The notes under the pieces are model-generated. The model was not told the DNA's origin, did no database searches, and saw nothing but the letters and a program-made list of their open reading frames with translations. DNA of 64,000 bases from Mesodorylaimus sp. YZB2_4 (Eukaryota > Nematoda > Enoplea > Dorylaimida > Dorylaimidae): assembly GCA_030248295.1 (NCBI GenBank), contig JASANH010001725.1, positions 434,001-498,000 of the forward strand. The letters are read 5' to 3'. Below are positions 1-12,200 of the stretch, piece by piece; position 1 is the stretch's first letter, and each line of letters starts with the position of its first letter. A program made the position numbers and the translations under genes.

Positions 1-2190
1 CCTCTGACCTTGACGATGCCCTGGCTCGCTCGTATTGCAAATCGGATACGGGAGCGACCGGTTTTTGACCGGACACCCCAGAGCGGCAGTTGAAAAATAT
101 CTAACTTGCCTACTTTTTCTTACCATCGGCCGACATAAAGGGGCAAATTTAGAAGTTCGTTCCTGGAGTAACGGCAATGGCCAAGTGTCAGTGTCAATGT
201 CCACATATCTCAGTACAATGACGCAACCTGCTCCCATTCCGACTTCTGATAGGGCCATGTTTTTGGAATTTCAGATATGGTGACAGGAGCCTCGGGGTAG
301 TTGGACTGACTACTCGGAAAACTAGAAGACCTTGGGGGAAGTATGTACAAGTCGAGCGGCGTGTGCCCGCCCACAACATTGGAGATAATAGAATCCCCAT
401 TTTTGTCCGTAGTGACTTAGCAAATGCGTGGAAACCTTTGGAGTTTTACCTGTTTACAGCGAAACGGCGCTGCGCCTTTTGGGAGTGCGAATCCTTCCTG
501 GAAAGGGGTGCCTCATGTATGCCTGCCTGGTGGACCCTATCGATTGGTTGAATTAAATCAGCTGACGAATTCTATTAAGTATGGCCATCCATATATTCCT
601 CAACTACGCCATGTTTGCGAGTGTTTCTATTTTGCGACAGCCAGCGCGCAATGATGCTTCCGATCCTGCTCTGCTGGACAGCTGCTTCGAGCCACGCCCC
701 AAACAAGTGGCCAGTAAATGTAACATAGGCTTTACTGGTTCATTAAATTGGACCACCCAGTTTTGGTTCAGTACAACAGGGCGGAGTCGATGCTCGAATC
801 ATAGAGCTATGCGATTAGACCTCCGCCTGTCACTATTCATCATCTTCTCCTTCATCTCGTCGCCTTCTTCGCTTTTCTCAAGGCCTGTTTAGAAAATGCC
901 CAAGATCACACTTTCAACCAGCAAAGCAAATAAGCCTATTGACGAGTGGCCATAGGTGCCTTTTTGCCAGGACGAGAGTGCATTGTGTGAAAATGGCCTC
1001 AGTGCCCAACCCGACACGATGGGCGGTCTCTCTGTTTCGACAATGTGTACAATGGGCGCCCACTGCTTAGATTTATCGATAAAACTGGTCCCCTTGAGCA
1101 TTGCGCATCCCCCGTCAAGACTATCTGTGCAGAAGAGAAGAATGCAAGCACGCGTGACGAACTGGTGCTTTGTGCAGTCGGTAGTCTTTTGTTGGAGTAC
1201 ACCTTTTAGCCACCTCCACCACCCTTCCTTTTTAATACAATCAGTGGAGGCCGGTTTTGGTCATTGCTAAGAAGCTGTATCGTTTGAGCGCGTGCGTCAA
1301 GGGCGCTCCTCCTGCCTGCTTTTTAGTTTTATGTCTACGATCGATGATCGACTGGTTTTCGCTCGAAGGGGCTTGGGCTTTTTTGGATTCCATTCTTATA
1401 AGCCGATGCCTAAAACGCGTTCTGACCACCTCCATTGGGTGCTAGTGTCTTTTCGTCATCGGGCTTGTTTCGGTGCCATTGCATAAACGTGCGCTAACAA
1501 TAGCACTTGGGGTACTGCCCACCTTCTGACGTGAGTGTCTATCGTGTTTCGTCTAATACTCCCCAAACTTTTCGACATTTTCGTTGAACGAACAACGTCT
1601 GCCGGATGTTTGTATATCCGTTTTCTCATTCTTACGCTCGAGTAGCTCGACCGATGTCTACGTGCCCGCAGTCAGATCGGAGCCGTGGGCCCCTGGCGCC
1701 GAATAATCGAATTCTGGTTACATAGGTGCTGGGACCAGACTGGCCAATAAACACTGGACGCTCCCCTTTGCTGCCTTTTATTTAGTCATTGAGTCAAGAT
1801 CATTATTTGCGTGGTGATTCCTGCCTTCCCCCATCCTACCTATTTAAACCCGCCGTAGCTAGTGCCTTTGCGCAGGCGTCTAAGAAGACTGGAGTGCAGC
1901 GCGAGTGCACCAACTGCACAGCCTGATCTGATACCTTTTCTGTTCATAGAAGAAAAGTTTTTCACCGCCGCTCGAACGGCGCCCATGGGCGCATGAACAC
2001 GGCTCTTATACCCTTGGAACTTGGTCGGTTCGAGCAGTCTTGAATACTTGGCCAATTCTTGAACAAGCAGTCCCTTGGAGATCGATCGTCCTAGATTATA
2101 CCTAAGCGCCTGGTGCACCAGCCGATTTAGCAGACGAGACAATTCACTTGCTGACGAGGCGCACGTTTGGAATCACGTGCGTGCCCGAGA
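1..2190. other. No recognisable gene
   Basis: Short open frames occur on both strands but none has convincing composition, a spliced continuation or similarity I recognise. The frame at 1840-2142 on the minus strand opens with TTG, not ATG, and ends in a low-complexity basic tail. The last few hundred bases should hold the DUOXA promoter. Confidence 0.5.
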
Positions 2191-5100
2191 ATGGGCAGTG
2201 GCTGGTTCGATGCATTCCGCGATCAAGGCGGTCCCACCTGGTACGGCGATAATCGAACACCTGTCATCGCAGATTTTACAACACTAAAACTGGTCGTGTC
2301 ATTTTGTATATTTCTTCTGGCATTTCTGGTCATTTTTCCAGGCATCAGGCGCGCGGTAAGTCATATCTGACTACTTGCTGCCCTAAAGGCATGAGCTAAT
2401 CAGGGAGATGGCACTTGCTCTGCTGTGTACGCTGCAATGGCATTCTACCATTGGTATTGCTTACTTTGAGTTATCTTCCCCGTTCTTGCATGTGGCTTCT
2501 CCCATCAGCTGCACTGCGCTGTGCCAAAACGTCCATACCTACGTTTGGTCTTTTCTTTCTCCTATGCGTGCTCTCGTTCCACAACTACCTCAACTTTCCT
2601 TTTCCATTTTTCAAAATTTCGTTTTCCATTCCATTCCATTCCTGAATAATTATATTTCCGAATTCAAACATTGGGTGTGCAATTCGGAATACAGATGCGG
2701 ACTTCCTCTGAACCAATTCGTCCAACTTTGCATAAACAGACCACACTTGTCTTGTCTCGGTACCTGGCCCCCTCAGTATCTCATTATTGACTTTCCGAAT
2801 CAGTCATGTTTCCTGTTCCTCGCCGTGACACAAACCATATACGGAAGAATGGCGGTGGCCTTCCTGATGATTCTTTGTCCAAAATGGCAAACAGGCCTTC
2901 TTGCGCAAACTGACCTCGTTGACATTCTTCCGCCAGGCATGTACCCCATTGCACTGCTCCCTGACCTCTTTATTTGGAAATCACTGCTGCCGTCTTGTGG
3001 AGACGGGCACCGCCTGAATAATGTGCATTTCATTTTTTCGTGGAGCAACTCAAGGTTGCACCAAAGGCAACTGCAGGTTGCAACTGAACAAGCATGAGGT
3101 GTCAGAACATCACTCGCCCCATTTGAACTAGTAGGCCATGATTAGTTACTGAGGGGTGCATGGCTATCCGCACCCTGTAGATACATGCAGACATGTTGGT
3201 AGTCTCTAGTTGTTTTGTGCTCGTTCGCAACACATTGCCTCTGTCTAATCTATGATGCAGCGTGTGCAGTTTCTGCACCCTGCTTTTGCGTAACCCTCAT
3301 TTTACGACTGAAGACCAGGCCATGTCCATGGCTTGATCCTCATAAAATGGTGGGCACAGGACGAGGTGTGCATTTAGTGCCTGGGAGCCAAGTTTCTGTC
3401 TCAAAGCGCAGTGCGTCACTTGGGATGTCTGACGATGAGTATTGTGTGGGCACCAGTTGTGTTTTATCGCCATTTCCAATCACCAACCTCTGTAAAAGTT
3501 TTCTGTCATGAATTTAGAGATGGACGAGCTTTCTTTCGATGACGCTCACGCTGCTCGTCGGCGCTATTTTACTAGGTAAGTATTTCTTATGCTTTATTAC
3601 TGTTTTGTGTTTGGCCTCTGGCCGAACGCACGTGGTGTTGGTGACGATTGCGCTCGCACCTCCTTCGTCTTTGCTAGCCATCAAATTTCAGCGAGCATTA
3701 TTGTAGAGGGCGGGTAGATCAAGCGACGCATTCTCTGCATACCGGACCTTGATCGGGTGACGTAGGGAGGCATTGTCGCTGTACAAGTGTCTCCTTTTAC
3801 AAACGACTTCAAACAGCGTAACTGATAAATTTTGCTAATTTTGCCCGTCTAATCTATTGTCGCATTGATGAGTGAAAGTATGTTCTTGTTGGAGCAGGAT
3901 TCGCCCTCGGGTCACGTTTACATCACTCAAACTACAAAGCGCAAGTCACACGCTTTGTTCCCATTTTAAGCCACTTGACTTGCTCTTTGTGTTGGTTATG
4001 ACTCGGGGTGTAAATATAAATCTTCGTCGATACAAACTAAAAACTTGTTTTACTCAAGGAATGCCCATGACGAAACGTGTAAGTTTAGTGACGCCCTGTA
4101 GAACTACTGTTTGCCTTGGAATCCATCTTCAACTGGGGGGGGGGGGGGGGAGAGAAAAATATTGTGCTCAAGAATCATACACAGCAGTTATATGCATGAC
4201 TTCCATATCATTTTCCTGGCGCTACATCTTTGCTTTGGTTTTTATTTTAGTCTGCACCTATTACCCTGGCTGGCACGTAGCACTGGTACGTGTCCGCATG
4301 CCGTACCGCTCGTTCAGTACGGAAAAATTGGACGCCATAATTGGCGTTGAAATCGGTTTGGAATCTGTAAATATTACACTACGGGGTGAGTGCAATGCTT
4401 TGTGGTCTGTCATATCTGACGTGTTCAAATATGTGCTCCGTTGCAGGATCTGCTGAGCGCAATATCCACAGCCATATGAACTATAATGAACGCTTTTACT
4501 TTGCCGAAGGTAAGGGCACAATGTGGTCCAGTTTGAGTGTGTTCTATGTGGACTTTGGTCATGTTTCAGTGAAATCGATGCAAAGGGACTTCAGCGATGC
4601 TCTTGAAAAAGGGTTGCCGTACCCGATCATGAGCGTTGTTGAGTATTTATCAGTCGACAAAGCGGGCTTTATTTGGGGTCGTCTGTATCGGTTGGCGGGA
4701 TATTATACGCGTATTTTATTGTGGTGAGTGGGGCGTTCGTCATTTCTTGTGTTCGAATTGGAGTAGACGTGATTAGGTTGGAATGAGTGCAGGTGCAGGC
4801 GAGTGTGACTCGGCTAGACACGTTCCACTTTCGGTGAACCGTAAAAGACGAGAGGGCATGCTGACCGAAATTCTCGAATCTACCTAATTTTTGAACCCAC
4901 TTTCTGGTTCGCACATCTCTGGTATGGACAGGAGAGAACTGACAGTCGTTGATGCTACCCTTTGCCTACAATCTGCGCGCTCTGCGAAAAACATGAAAAA
5001 ACCGCACCGCAAGATATAGTTGGGGTATCTAGAAAGTAGGCTGGTCTTTAATAATGCATATCAGAGCAGTTTCTTGAGAAGTCCAGCATCCATAAACAGC

Positions 5101-5821
5101 ACTCGCTGCCATGCATGTTTATTGTGGGCTGTGATGGCAGTTTTATCGCCTGGCCGCCTGATGGAGCCAAACAAGAATGAGGTTTCGAGATCAAGTTTTT
5201 TTCAAGTCATTATTTTTTGGTGCAACATAAACGCATGAATAAGAAACTGACAGGGACAGGAATAGATGGAGCGTGACTCACGGTCCTTGAGTGGGCTTTG
5301 TGGTACGTACCTCGCTACAATATCAGGCACTTGGTATAACAGTGAATAATGTCCCCTGCGTCTCTGCTTGCAGGTTATCATTCGCCGCGTGGCTCTTGCA
5401 AACGTGTATGCTGTGCCTGGTGCCCAGCTATTACTCTAGAGCACTGATCGCCGTTGGCGGTTGCATATGGCTAGCCGATCTCGTCTTCGGTCTAGCATGC
5501 CCCCAAACGTTGGTCATTCCGTTTCCCGGCGTCCAGGGCGACCCTACGTTGCTCAGGTTTCGCTTCGGTTGGTGCTTTTGGCTGACGTTAGGCGCAGGTA
5601 AGCTCATGGCCGGGATGGCCTCTACTCGCAAGGACTGCTATTTGAGTAAGTCACTTCCAGGTGCAATATGTATAGTCATCGGCGCCGTGATTAGAATATT
5701 GGAAGCTAAATCATGGTGTAAATTTTCGACATTCCTTCAACTGGAAGAGGACGAAGCCGCGTCGGCTCCATCAGCCGATCAAGCCACACTAGCAGCGCAC
5801 GAAGAACGACTGAATGTGTGA
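2191..5821 (+). CDS. DUOXA: Dual oxidase maturation factor (DUOXA family)
   Basis: Multi-pass ER/plasma-membrane protein that, in its family, pairs with dual oxidase (DUOX) and brings it to the cell surface for hydrogen peroxide production. Seven exons: 2191-2355, 3518-3575, 4251-4385, 4447-4509, 4570-4723, 5374-5597 and 5661-5821. They join in frame to 319 residues, close to the usual family length. The N-terminus (MGSGWFDAFRD) leads into a first membrane segment ending FPGIRRA. Exon 2 encodes the second membrane segment. The extracellular loop has YPGWHVALVRV, YRSFSTEKL, GVEIGLESVNITLRG with an N-glycosylation site, and HMNYNERF. Then follow LEKGLPYPI, RLAGYYTRILLW and further membrane segments, all characteristic of DUOXA. 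All introns are GT-AG. Intron 1 (1.16 kb) holds a 229-codon open frame and intron 2 a G16 tract. No DUOX gene is visible in the window. The ATG was chosen because it starts the family-typical N-terminus. Confidence 0.92.
4135..4150 (+). repeat. Uninterrupted G16 tract
   Basis: Sixteen consecutive G residues inside DUOXA intron 2, followed by a purine-rich agagaaaaat. A run this long can form G-quadruplexes and is length-unstable, so the exact count may be a sequencing or assembly artefact. Confidence 0.9.
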
Positions 5822-6328
5822 ATGCGACCAGCCCGAGAGACATTCAAGCTCATGCCAAAATTGCGGTTGTAAATCTTTTAATGTATCTGAGTGTTCTGCA
5901 GGTAGATGCATATACTCGTGTATACACTGGTTTCGTGTGGTCAGGATTCTAGAGTTTTTCTTTTCCCAATTTTGTTCTCGGCCTGGCGCCGTTTAGTGCC
6001 GTTTCCTCTTTCCTTCGTTTGTGTAGGTTTTTTGGAAGTTTGGAGTTTGGTGTGCGCATAATTGGAAAAATGGTATAGTGAAAGAAATAGCCAGGCGATT
6101 GTGCGAACGCCTGCGGTGCGCCATTCGATAAGAGGTGTCAGAATTAAGCGGGGCTCGACTAACTGAGCACGGGTAGGGTCGGGTCATCATAAGTTCGCCC
6201 ATGATGACGGGGCCTTAGTTCGCCAATGTGGAGGCGATGGATCAAGAACCCCTTTCCAGTACGGGGGGGGGTGAGAAAGTTCCCGACTTATTTGGTGGAA
6301 CATCCCCTCGGGAAAGGGGGGATTGCAT

Positions 6329-6360
6329 ATCGATCCTAGGAGGGGGTACCTAGGATCGAT
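6329..6360. repeat. Perfect 12-bp inverted repeat, 8-nt loop
   Basis: ATCGATCCTAGG at 6329-6340 and its exact complement CCTAGGATCGAT at 6349-6360 flank AGGGGGTA. It lies in a G-rich stretch that also has a run of about ten G near 6264-6273. No open reading frame or transposon end is evident around it. Confidence 0.9.
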
Positions 6361-7089
6361 TTATATATTTCCGATCCATCTATCCTCCGGCGAACCCGAA
6401 AGTCCGAGCTGTATTGGCCTTGCACGAGTAGGTCTGATGGCGAGCAGTATCGCTCGCGTCTCAGGCTGAATTGCTGGTACACTGAAAGTGGTGCTGGGCG
6501 AGAGGGTGGGTGTGTAGTCGCAAACCTCTTGGTCAGATTCGTCTGATCGAGGGTGCGCGCCTTCCTCGAGCTCCCCCCGATTGCGGGTACGAACGGGGCT
6601 GTGGGAGTCATTGGGTTGGCGAAAGCTAGGGTAAAGAAAGCTTTGAGGAACGATGAGCAAAGGTGAAAGGAAGGCCTTGACGTCTGTCCGAGGAGGACAT
6701 CCACCAGCCACAGTGTCATAGAGTATGTGTCCGATCGTGAGTGAAGTGGGAGTGAGAAAGACGCCGTGAGTGATGGACCACGATGGATTTCCATGCTCTT
6801 CACGATCAGTTGCACCGTATGGACACGGCCTGTCCCATGGTCAGGCCCTGCTAGCTGCTGCGCATCACACTGGTGCAAGGATGGCAGTTGCGTACACTCC
6901 TGCCGCCTGCGGGATTTTTTGCCTTCTAGCGAACTCCAACAGCGCCGAATACGCCGCCCATACCATTCATAATCACATTTTCTAGCTTCATGTAAGCTCA
7001 TACCTGATTTGAAGAATATGCTCATAAAAATCCTACACAGCAGCGTACCTCGGTGCATCTCCACTAGGAGCATCTCCGCGCGATTGCTT

Positions 7090-7359
7090 ACCGACTTCCT
7101 CGGTCAATGGCAGGCGGGCTGTGAACCCTGTCGTTTTTGGACAGCCGAGACTGTCCACTCGTTCGGCTTTCGTCTCTCCACTCGGAGCACCTCGTCGGTA
7201 CCGGGGTGAGTCATCAGCGGCCGGGGGTGCAAGGTCAGCGGGGTTTATGACTCGCAAATTGACCTTTGTCACTGGGGGTCGAACCCGGGGCGAGTCCAGC
7301 TATTTGCTCGCAAGCAAAACGGGCAGATAAATGCCGAACCACGCTCCGCCACCGCGGCC
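7090..7359 (-). mobile_element. tRNA-derived SINE, copy 1
   Basis: About 270 bp sharing colinear sequence with a second copy at 41.9-42.2 kb. On the minus strand it starts GGCCGCGGTGG, has an A-box-like TGGCGGAGCGTGG and, about 60 nt further, a B-box GGTTCGACCCC. That is the RNA polymerase III internal promoter layout of a tRNA head. The rest is a non-tRNA body ending near accgacttcc. No poly(A) tail or clear target-site duplication was found. No coding capacity. Confidence 0.8.
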
Positions 7360-8266
7360 TCTCCGATCACTGTCGGGTACGTTCTGTATAAGAGCTCTGG
7401 CTGCCTCTGTACAGGTCGCTCTAGGTGTGTGAAGATCAAGGACTCTTACTATCAAATATCCATCCTTAGCCTTCCAGTGAACTTCAAGTTTCCAATCTGC
7501 TGCAATGATCATCTAATAATCTCCAGATTTTGACTGCGCTACTTAACCCTTTGCTGTACGAATACAAATAGGTACACTATGTAAAGTGACGAAAAGAAGA
7601 AAGTTCCATCATATATCTTATTCGATGGAATAGACTTGAACAGAATGTAGCGTATTTGTCGATTTCAGAATAACCATCACTCAATCCACCTACATTGTTA
7701 TCATATGTTATCTTCAGCGCATTTAAGATTGCCAATTATAATATAAGTCAATGAGTCAACGGGCTGAGCACAGTAGCACTTGAAAAATATATATGTAGAA
7801 AATCCAGTACCTACTACAACAATATAATCCTGGCCACAGAAGAAGAACCTTGACCCTAGTTGCTGTCATTACAGCTATTGCTGCTGTATGTATTTCAGTA
7901 GCCAAGCATTTCAAAGCGCATTCCAAGGGCACCGTACACTAGGATTACGGGTACAAATGCGCGAGCTGAGCAAACTCAGAACCTTGAACTATCCTGATAG
8001 ACCCAGTCTTCACTATCAAGTTCCATTTCTTTATTGACAGCATCTGTCATAAGTCTGAACTGCATTTTTAGCAACACTTTTTATTGCGCACAGCATTAGG
8101 ATCTGGGGACTAGCAACTTCAGAAGTTCAATGTAAATGTTTCTTGGTGTACAACTACGTTTTAAATTACTGCATAAGCAATCGCAAAACGAAGTTTGGCT
8201 AAAAACCTTTTAGACGCCATAAAGAGACTCCATAAATCAGTCCTCCCAGTGCTCAGACATCACAGA

Positions 8267-8923
8267 TTAAGCTTCCGGCGTTTGACTCGTGTCGACCTCA
8301 TACTCATCGTCAGCCTTATTATCTTCTCCGCCCACTTTCCCGCCAAACCTAATGTCTTGTACACCAGCTGGCCTCTCGCATTTCTCCCAGATTTTCTTCC
8401 TGTTTGGCACTCTAGAATAAAAGTCAGGCACACTGCCCGGACTGCATTTTGCCCATGTCCATTTGGGATCAGTCCATCCATTTCCAATTAGATTCTTATC
8501 ACCAATTCGTTGAACCTCCTTCGCGGACTCATTCAAACATGCCCTGTCACTGTTTTCATCACCACTCGCATCTTCTTGGGACAATCTCTCGCCATTGACG
8601 GGTCTTTTCTCTCCATTCTCACAATCCACTGTCTCGAATAACTTTCTACAGCATTTCGGTTTCCCAATCCTTTTCGAATCCATGCTCGAAAAAGACATCA
8701 GTGGCCTTTTTTTGAACAGTTCGCACCTCTTCGTCTGGCTGCAAAGAAAACAAACGGGCCTTTGCTCACCCGCCGCTGTTCGAAAATGTGCTGTACATTC
8801 TTTGCACGCAGCCCGAAGAAAGTGAGACATCCTGTTGACAGCTCCATTTATTCCCAGGCAGACAGGCAGGGGCTGGTCGCGAGGGGGCGCTACTTCAAAT
8901 TGAAAGATGGATGCCTCAATCAT
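8267..8923 (-). CDS. Intronless Cys-rich protein with WW-like segment
   Basis: 218-codon ATG-initiated frame with balanced, polar composition, unlike the neighbouring noncoding DNA. Near residues 40-67 it has C-x2-C-x(15)-C-x2-C (CKEC ... CFLC), a possible zinc-binding pair of knuckles. The middle is charged and probably disordered. Residues about 148-185 hold W..PKWTWAKC, PDFYSR and IWEKCERP. That spacing of Trp, Tyr, Trp and Pro resembles a WW domain but is not a clean match. The C-terminus is acidic. An alternative start is the internal Met at residue 32 (MSHFLRAACKEC). I do not recognise the family. It may be a genuine single-exon gene, or the last exon of a larger one. Confidence 0.5.
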   Translation of the reverse strand: MIEASIFQFEVAPPRDQPLPVCLGINGAVNRMSHFLRAACKECTAHFRTAAGEQRPVCFLCSQTKRCELFKKRPLMSFSSMDSKRIGKPKCCRKLFETVDCENGEKRPVNGERLSQEDASGDENSDRACLNESAKEVQRIGDKNLIGNGWTDPKWTWAKCSPGSVPDFYSRVPNRKKIWEKCERPAGVQDIRFGGKVGGEDNKADDEYEVDTSQTPEA

Positions 8924-9290
8924 GGTGATCTTAAAGATAAGTTTTCAAGGTTTCATTCTAGACGTACTCTAGTCACTCCTCGTCCCGTTTCCCTTCTCTG
9001 GTTCACCCATATGTATTGTGTATTTCACACATCAAACACAGCTGCACTTGCCCTCGCATAGGCTGCAATATGAATACAAAGCACCGGTCAAAAAAACACA
9101 TGATACAAAAGTACATAAATTTCAACAGCGATCTTGACTGCTCATTATCTATACTTGTTCGAGAATATTGCATCAGATAGGGAAATTAAAAAGCTGAAAT
9201 GTCACCTGTCAATTTCAAAGCTCATGAATCAAAAAAACATGCTCTGCCGACTAGAAACAAATATTAAAGCTCAAAAGAGAGCATGATCGT

Positions 9291-12200
9291 CTAGTTATAA
9301 TCCCAAGCAGCATCGTGGTTTGTTTGTGGTGGTAGCGAGTCGGGTGCTGGAGCCAATAAGCGCTCACTCGATGAACGACACCCGCCGCTGGACCGATTGT
9401 TCAATGCCAACGAATCAATGACTGAAAACAGGAAACAATAAAGATCGTGTGCTAAATTGACTTCCTCCAGCATCTGAGGATCCTTGGAGCGCTAATTTGC
9501 ATATTCCAGCTCCCTATCAGACGCATCCGCATACATTCAGTCACCGACATGATCATAGGGTGCACAGCAGCCTCAGGAACAGGCGAGACCAGACTAGGCA
9601 ACTTTTCATAACCTGTTTGGCCCCGCAATTTCCATGGAATAAGTAAGACCCTGATCTCTGCTAGGGCCAAGGTTATTCAGACACTTACCCAAGTCAGTTG
9701 CACTGCTATTATTAGTTCCATTGCTCGATGAGGTCGGCTTAGACATACTCCGATTGTAAGTAGGAAAGAACTTGTTCCTTTGCGGCAAAGAAGGGTAAAA
9801 ACCACGATTTACGTTCATTTCGCCTTTGATGAACCTAAAAAAGGATCCTGCGTCAGATCGACCAACAAGATCTGTGCTACGCTTACTTTTCCAGTTTTGT
9901 TACACAGGCTTCTTGGTATTCGTGGACCCACCGAACGGCGTTGAACCTCGTCACTGCTCTCATATCAGCTGGCAACAGATTCTCATCCGGCCACTCGAAT
10001 CTCGGGTCAAGTACCGGTATGACATTCTTGTTATGCTCCAACGCGCACCGCACTTCCTTGTGCACCCAATCGTTACAAGCATCGTCGCCGATACATCGAT
10101 CCAACGCATTTGGTGTCAATACCAACACAAAATGCTTAGCTGCTTGAATATTCTTGAGTAAAGACGAGTCAAAGTGACCCGCATACAGGCGGTCGACGTC
10201 GATAAAAACTTTATGAGACCGTAATTGCAGCAAAACTTTCAGCAAACTGGCCAACTGGTTACCCGTGCTGCGTCGATAGCTGATGAAAATATCAATTCGT
10301 TTGCTCAGCAGAGCCACTTCCACATCTTCAACGTGCTTGCAATCTAAAACGATTGTAAGCAATAGAATCGCAGGCACCTCCAAACTCACTCTTTATCAAC
10401 ACTTCACCTTCCAATGAGCCAAGCAGTTTCAATCGATGCACGGGATTCACAATGCCGCAGTCGTCTCTGAGCACACTGTCCGACAACGAGGGCAATACTG
10501 TACAGTCCACGCCCATTTCCAGCAATCGGTAGGTGTACACGGAGAAATGCGGATCAACTGACGACAAAAAGCGATCTAGCCTCGTTTCGTCGATACACCC
10601 GTAGTCAGCTGCCATCTACAACAGGAAACGACCATCACTTGTGACACACCACAGCATGCATTCCAATCCACTACCTTCAAGCTATCCAATTCTCGCATAA
10701 AGCGTTTCCGAAACAGACCCGAGGTCATGCCAATATCATTGTTCAGCTCCTCATTAGTCAATAAAAGCAGGAGATCCCCATCGACCTTGTGCTCCTCGAA
10801 CGCGGCGGCAAACGGCTCGAACCCGATCTGGAAAGTGAGACCATGATGACACTAGGCTGATGCTAGCTGCCGCAGGAATCGAGTCATTTTCCCAATCACC
10901 CTACGACTGGCATACCTGCGTGACCCAATATTGCACGTCTTCCACCGTCCACAAGGGAACTTGAGGACTGAGTTTATGCGGGCATTGTTCTCCGATTATT
11001 TCCAATGCCAAACTTGCTAATTTCGATGCCATTTCGTCCGGCAATGCCGCCGCCTGTTTCAACGCCTCTACTGCGCCTATTTCTCTCAGCACATCCATCC
11101 GCTCTTGTTTCTTTTTGATCGTTGCTTCCATGGCGAAATGAAATGCGGCGATGGCTCTCGGTTCTCGTCGTTTCGCACTCAACATTGGCACCAACTTCTC
11201 CAGCCATTCCGGTCGTCGTCCCTGTCGGTGACGTAAATCTTTAGCCGCGATATCGCATGGTTTCTGTGATGCCAAAAAAGGCTCGACTAAACTGAGAGTG
11301 CCCGATTTGGTCACCGCCGTCTCGATTTCCTTGTTCGAAACCAAAGTGCAGCTGAAACCAAATCAGTGAGTCAAACCTTCAATTCCGCCACAATTATACA
11401 CCTCCCATCTGTCCTTATGCCACGTATGAGGACGATTAGGGATAACCCTCACTCTGTACCCTGGTCGGCAAAAAACTTTTATAGTCTCCTTGTGCACGAT
11501 TGACCCCTGCCCTAAGATGATGAATTCTAAAACCCCGAGTGAATTTTCGCTAGTAGGCGCCTTTTTCAATGTTTTTGAGAAAACGAGAAGCCTATTGCGG
11601 AAACACATTGGAATTCGAATTTAATAGTGGCGGGGAAATTAAGATATAATAATTGCCCATGCGTAATACTTACATGGCCAAACAGGCATAATATCTGGTC
11701 ACGTCGTCCTGGCTAGAAGCCAACAGGAACAACCAGTCGGGCACATTTTTTTCCATTATTTTCTGCTGACAATCGTGATCGCTGTACAGTGACAAGTTCG
11801 CCAAAGCGAAGGCGGCGTGCCGAAACGTGGTCAGATCCGTCGACGCCTTACACGCGTTCAGGACAAAATCTAATGCCGAGAGTGAAATCAATCGCACATT
11901 CGTCTGCGGGTTCTGCTTGAACAAGCCTTCGAAAATTCGCAACGAAACGCGCATAGCTGCTGGCGAAGACACTGTCTTTGCCGTCAATACCAACGGTTCC
12001 AAGAGGCCGAGACGATTCACCAGATAATCTCGATTCGGACTACTGAAACAGCCTTCCAATGCCAGCCCGGCAGCTTCTCTCACGTCATCATCATACATGT
12101 ACAACTCGACGATCGTGTCGAAGTAATTCATTTCCCTAAAATACAAGGCATGTTAAATGCACGGGCTGGTGACACTAAAGCACAGTGTCTTGCCTGATAT

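Larger units (their letters stand above)
5822..8266. other. Gene-poor interval with repeats
   Basis: Apart from a short perfect inverted repeat and a SINE copy (listed separately), I see no supported gene. A 245-codon minus-strand frame at 6336-7073 lacks an ATG at its upstream end and resembles no family I know. 7.5-8.2 kb is AT-rich and stop-rich in all frames. Confidence 0.5.

Noticed and set aside
6336..7073. 245-codon minus-strand frame
   Set aside because: No ATG at its 5' end, composition unlike real genes here, no recognised motif.
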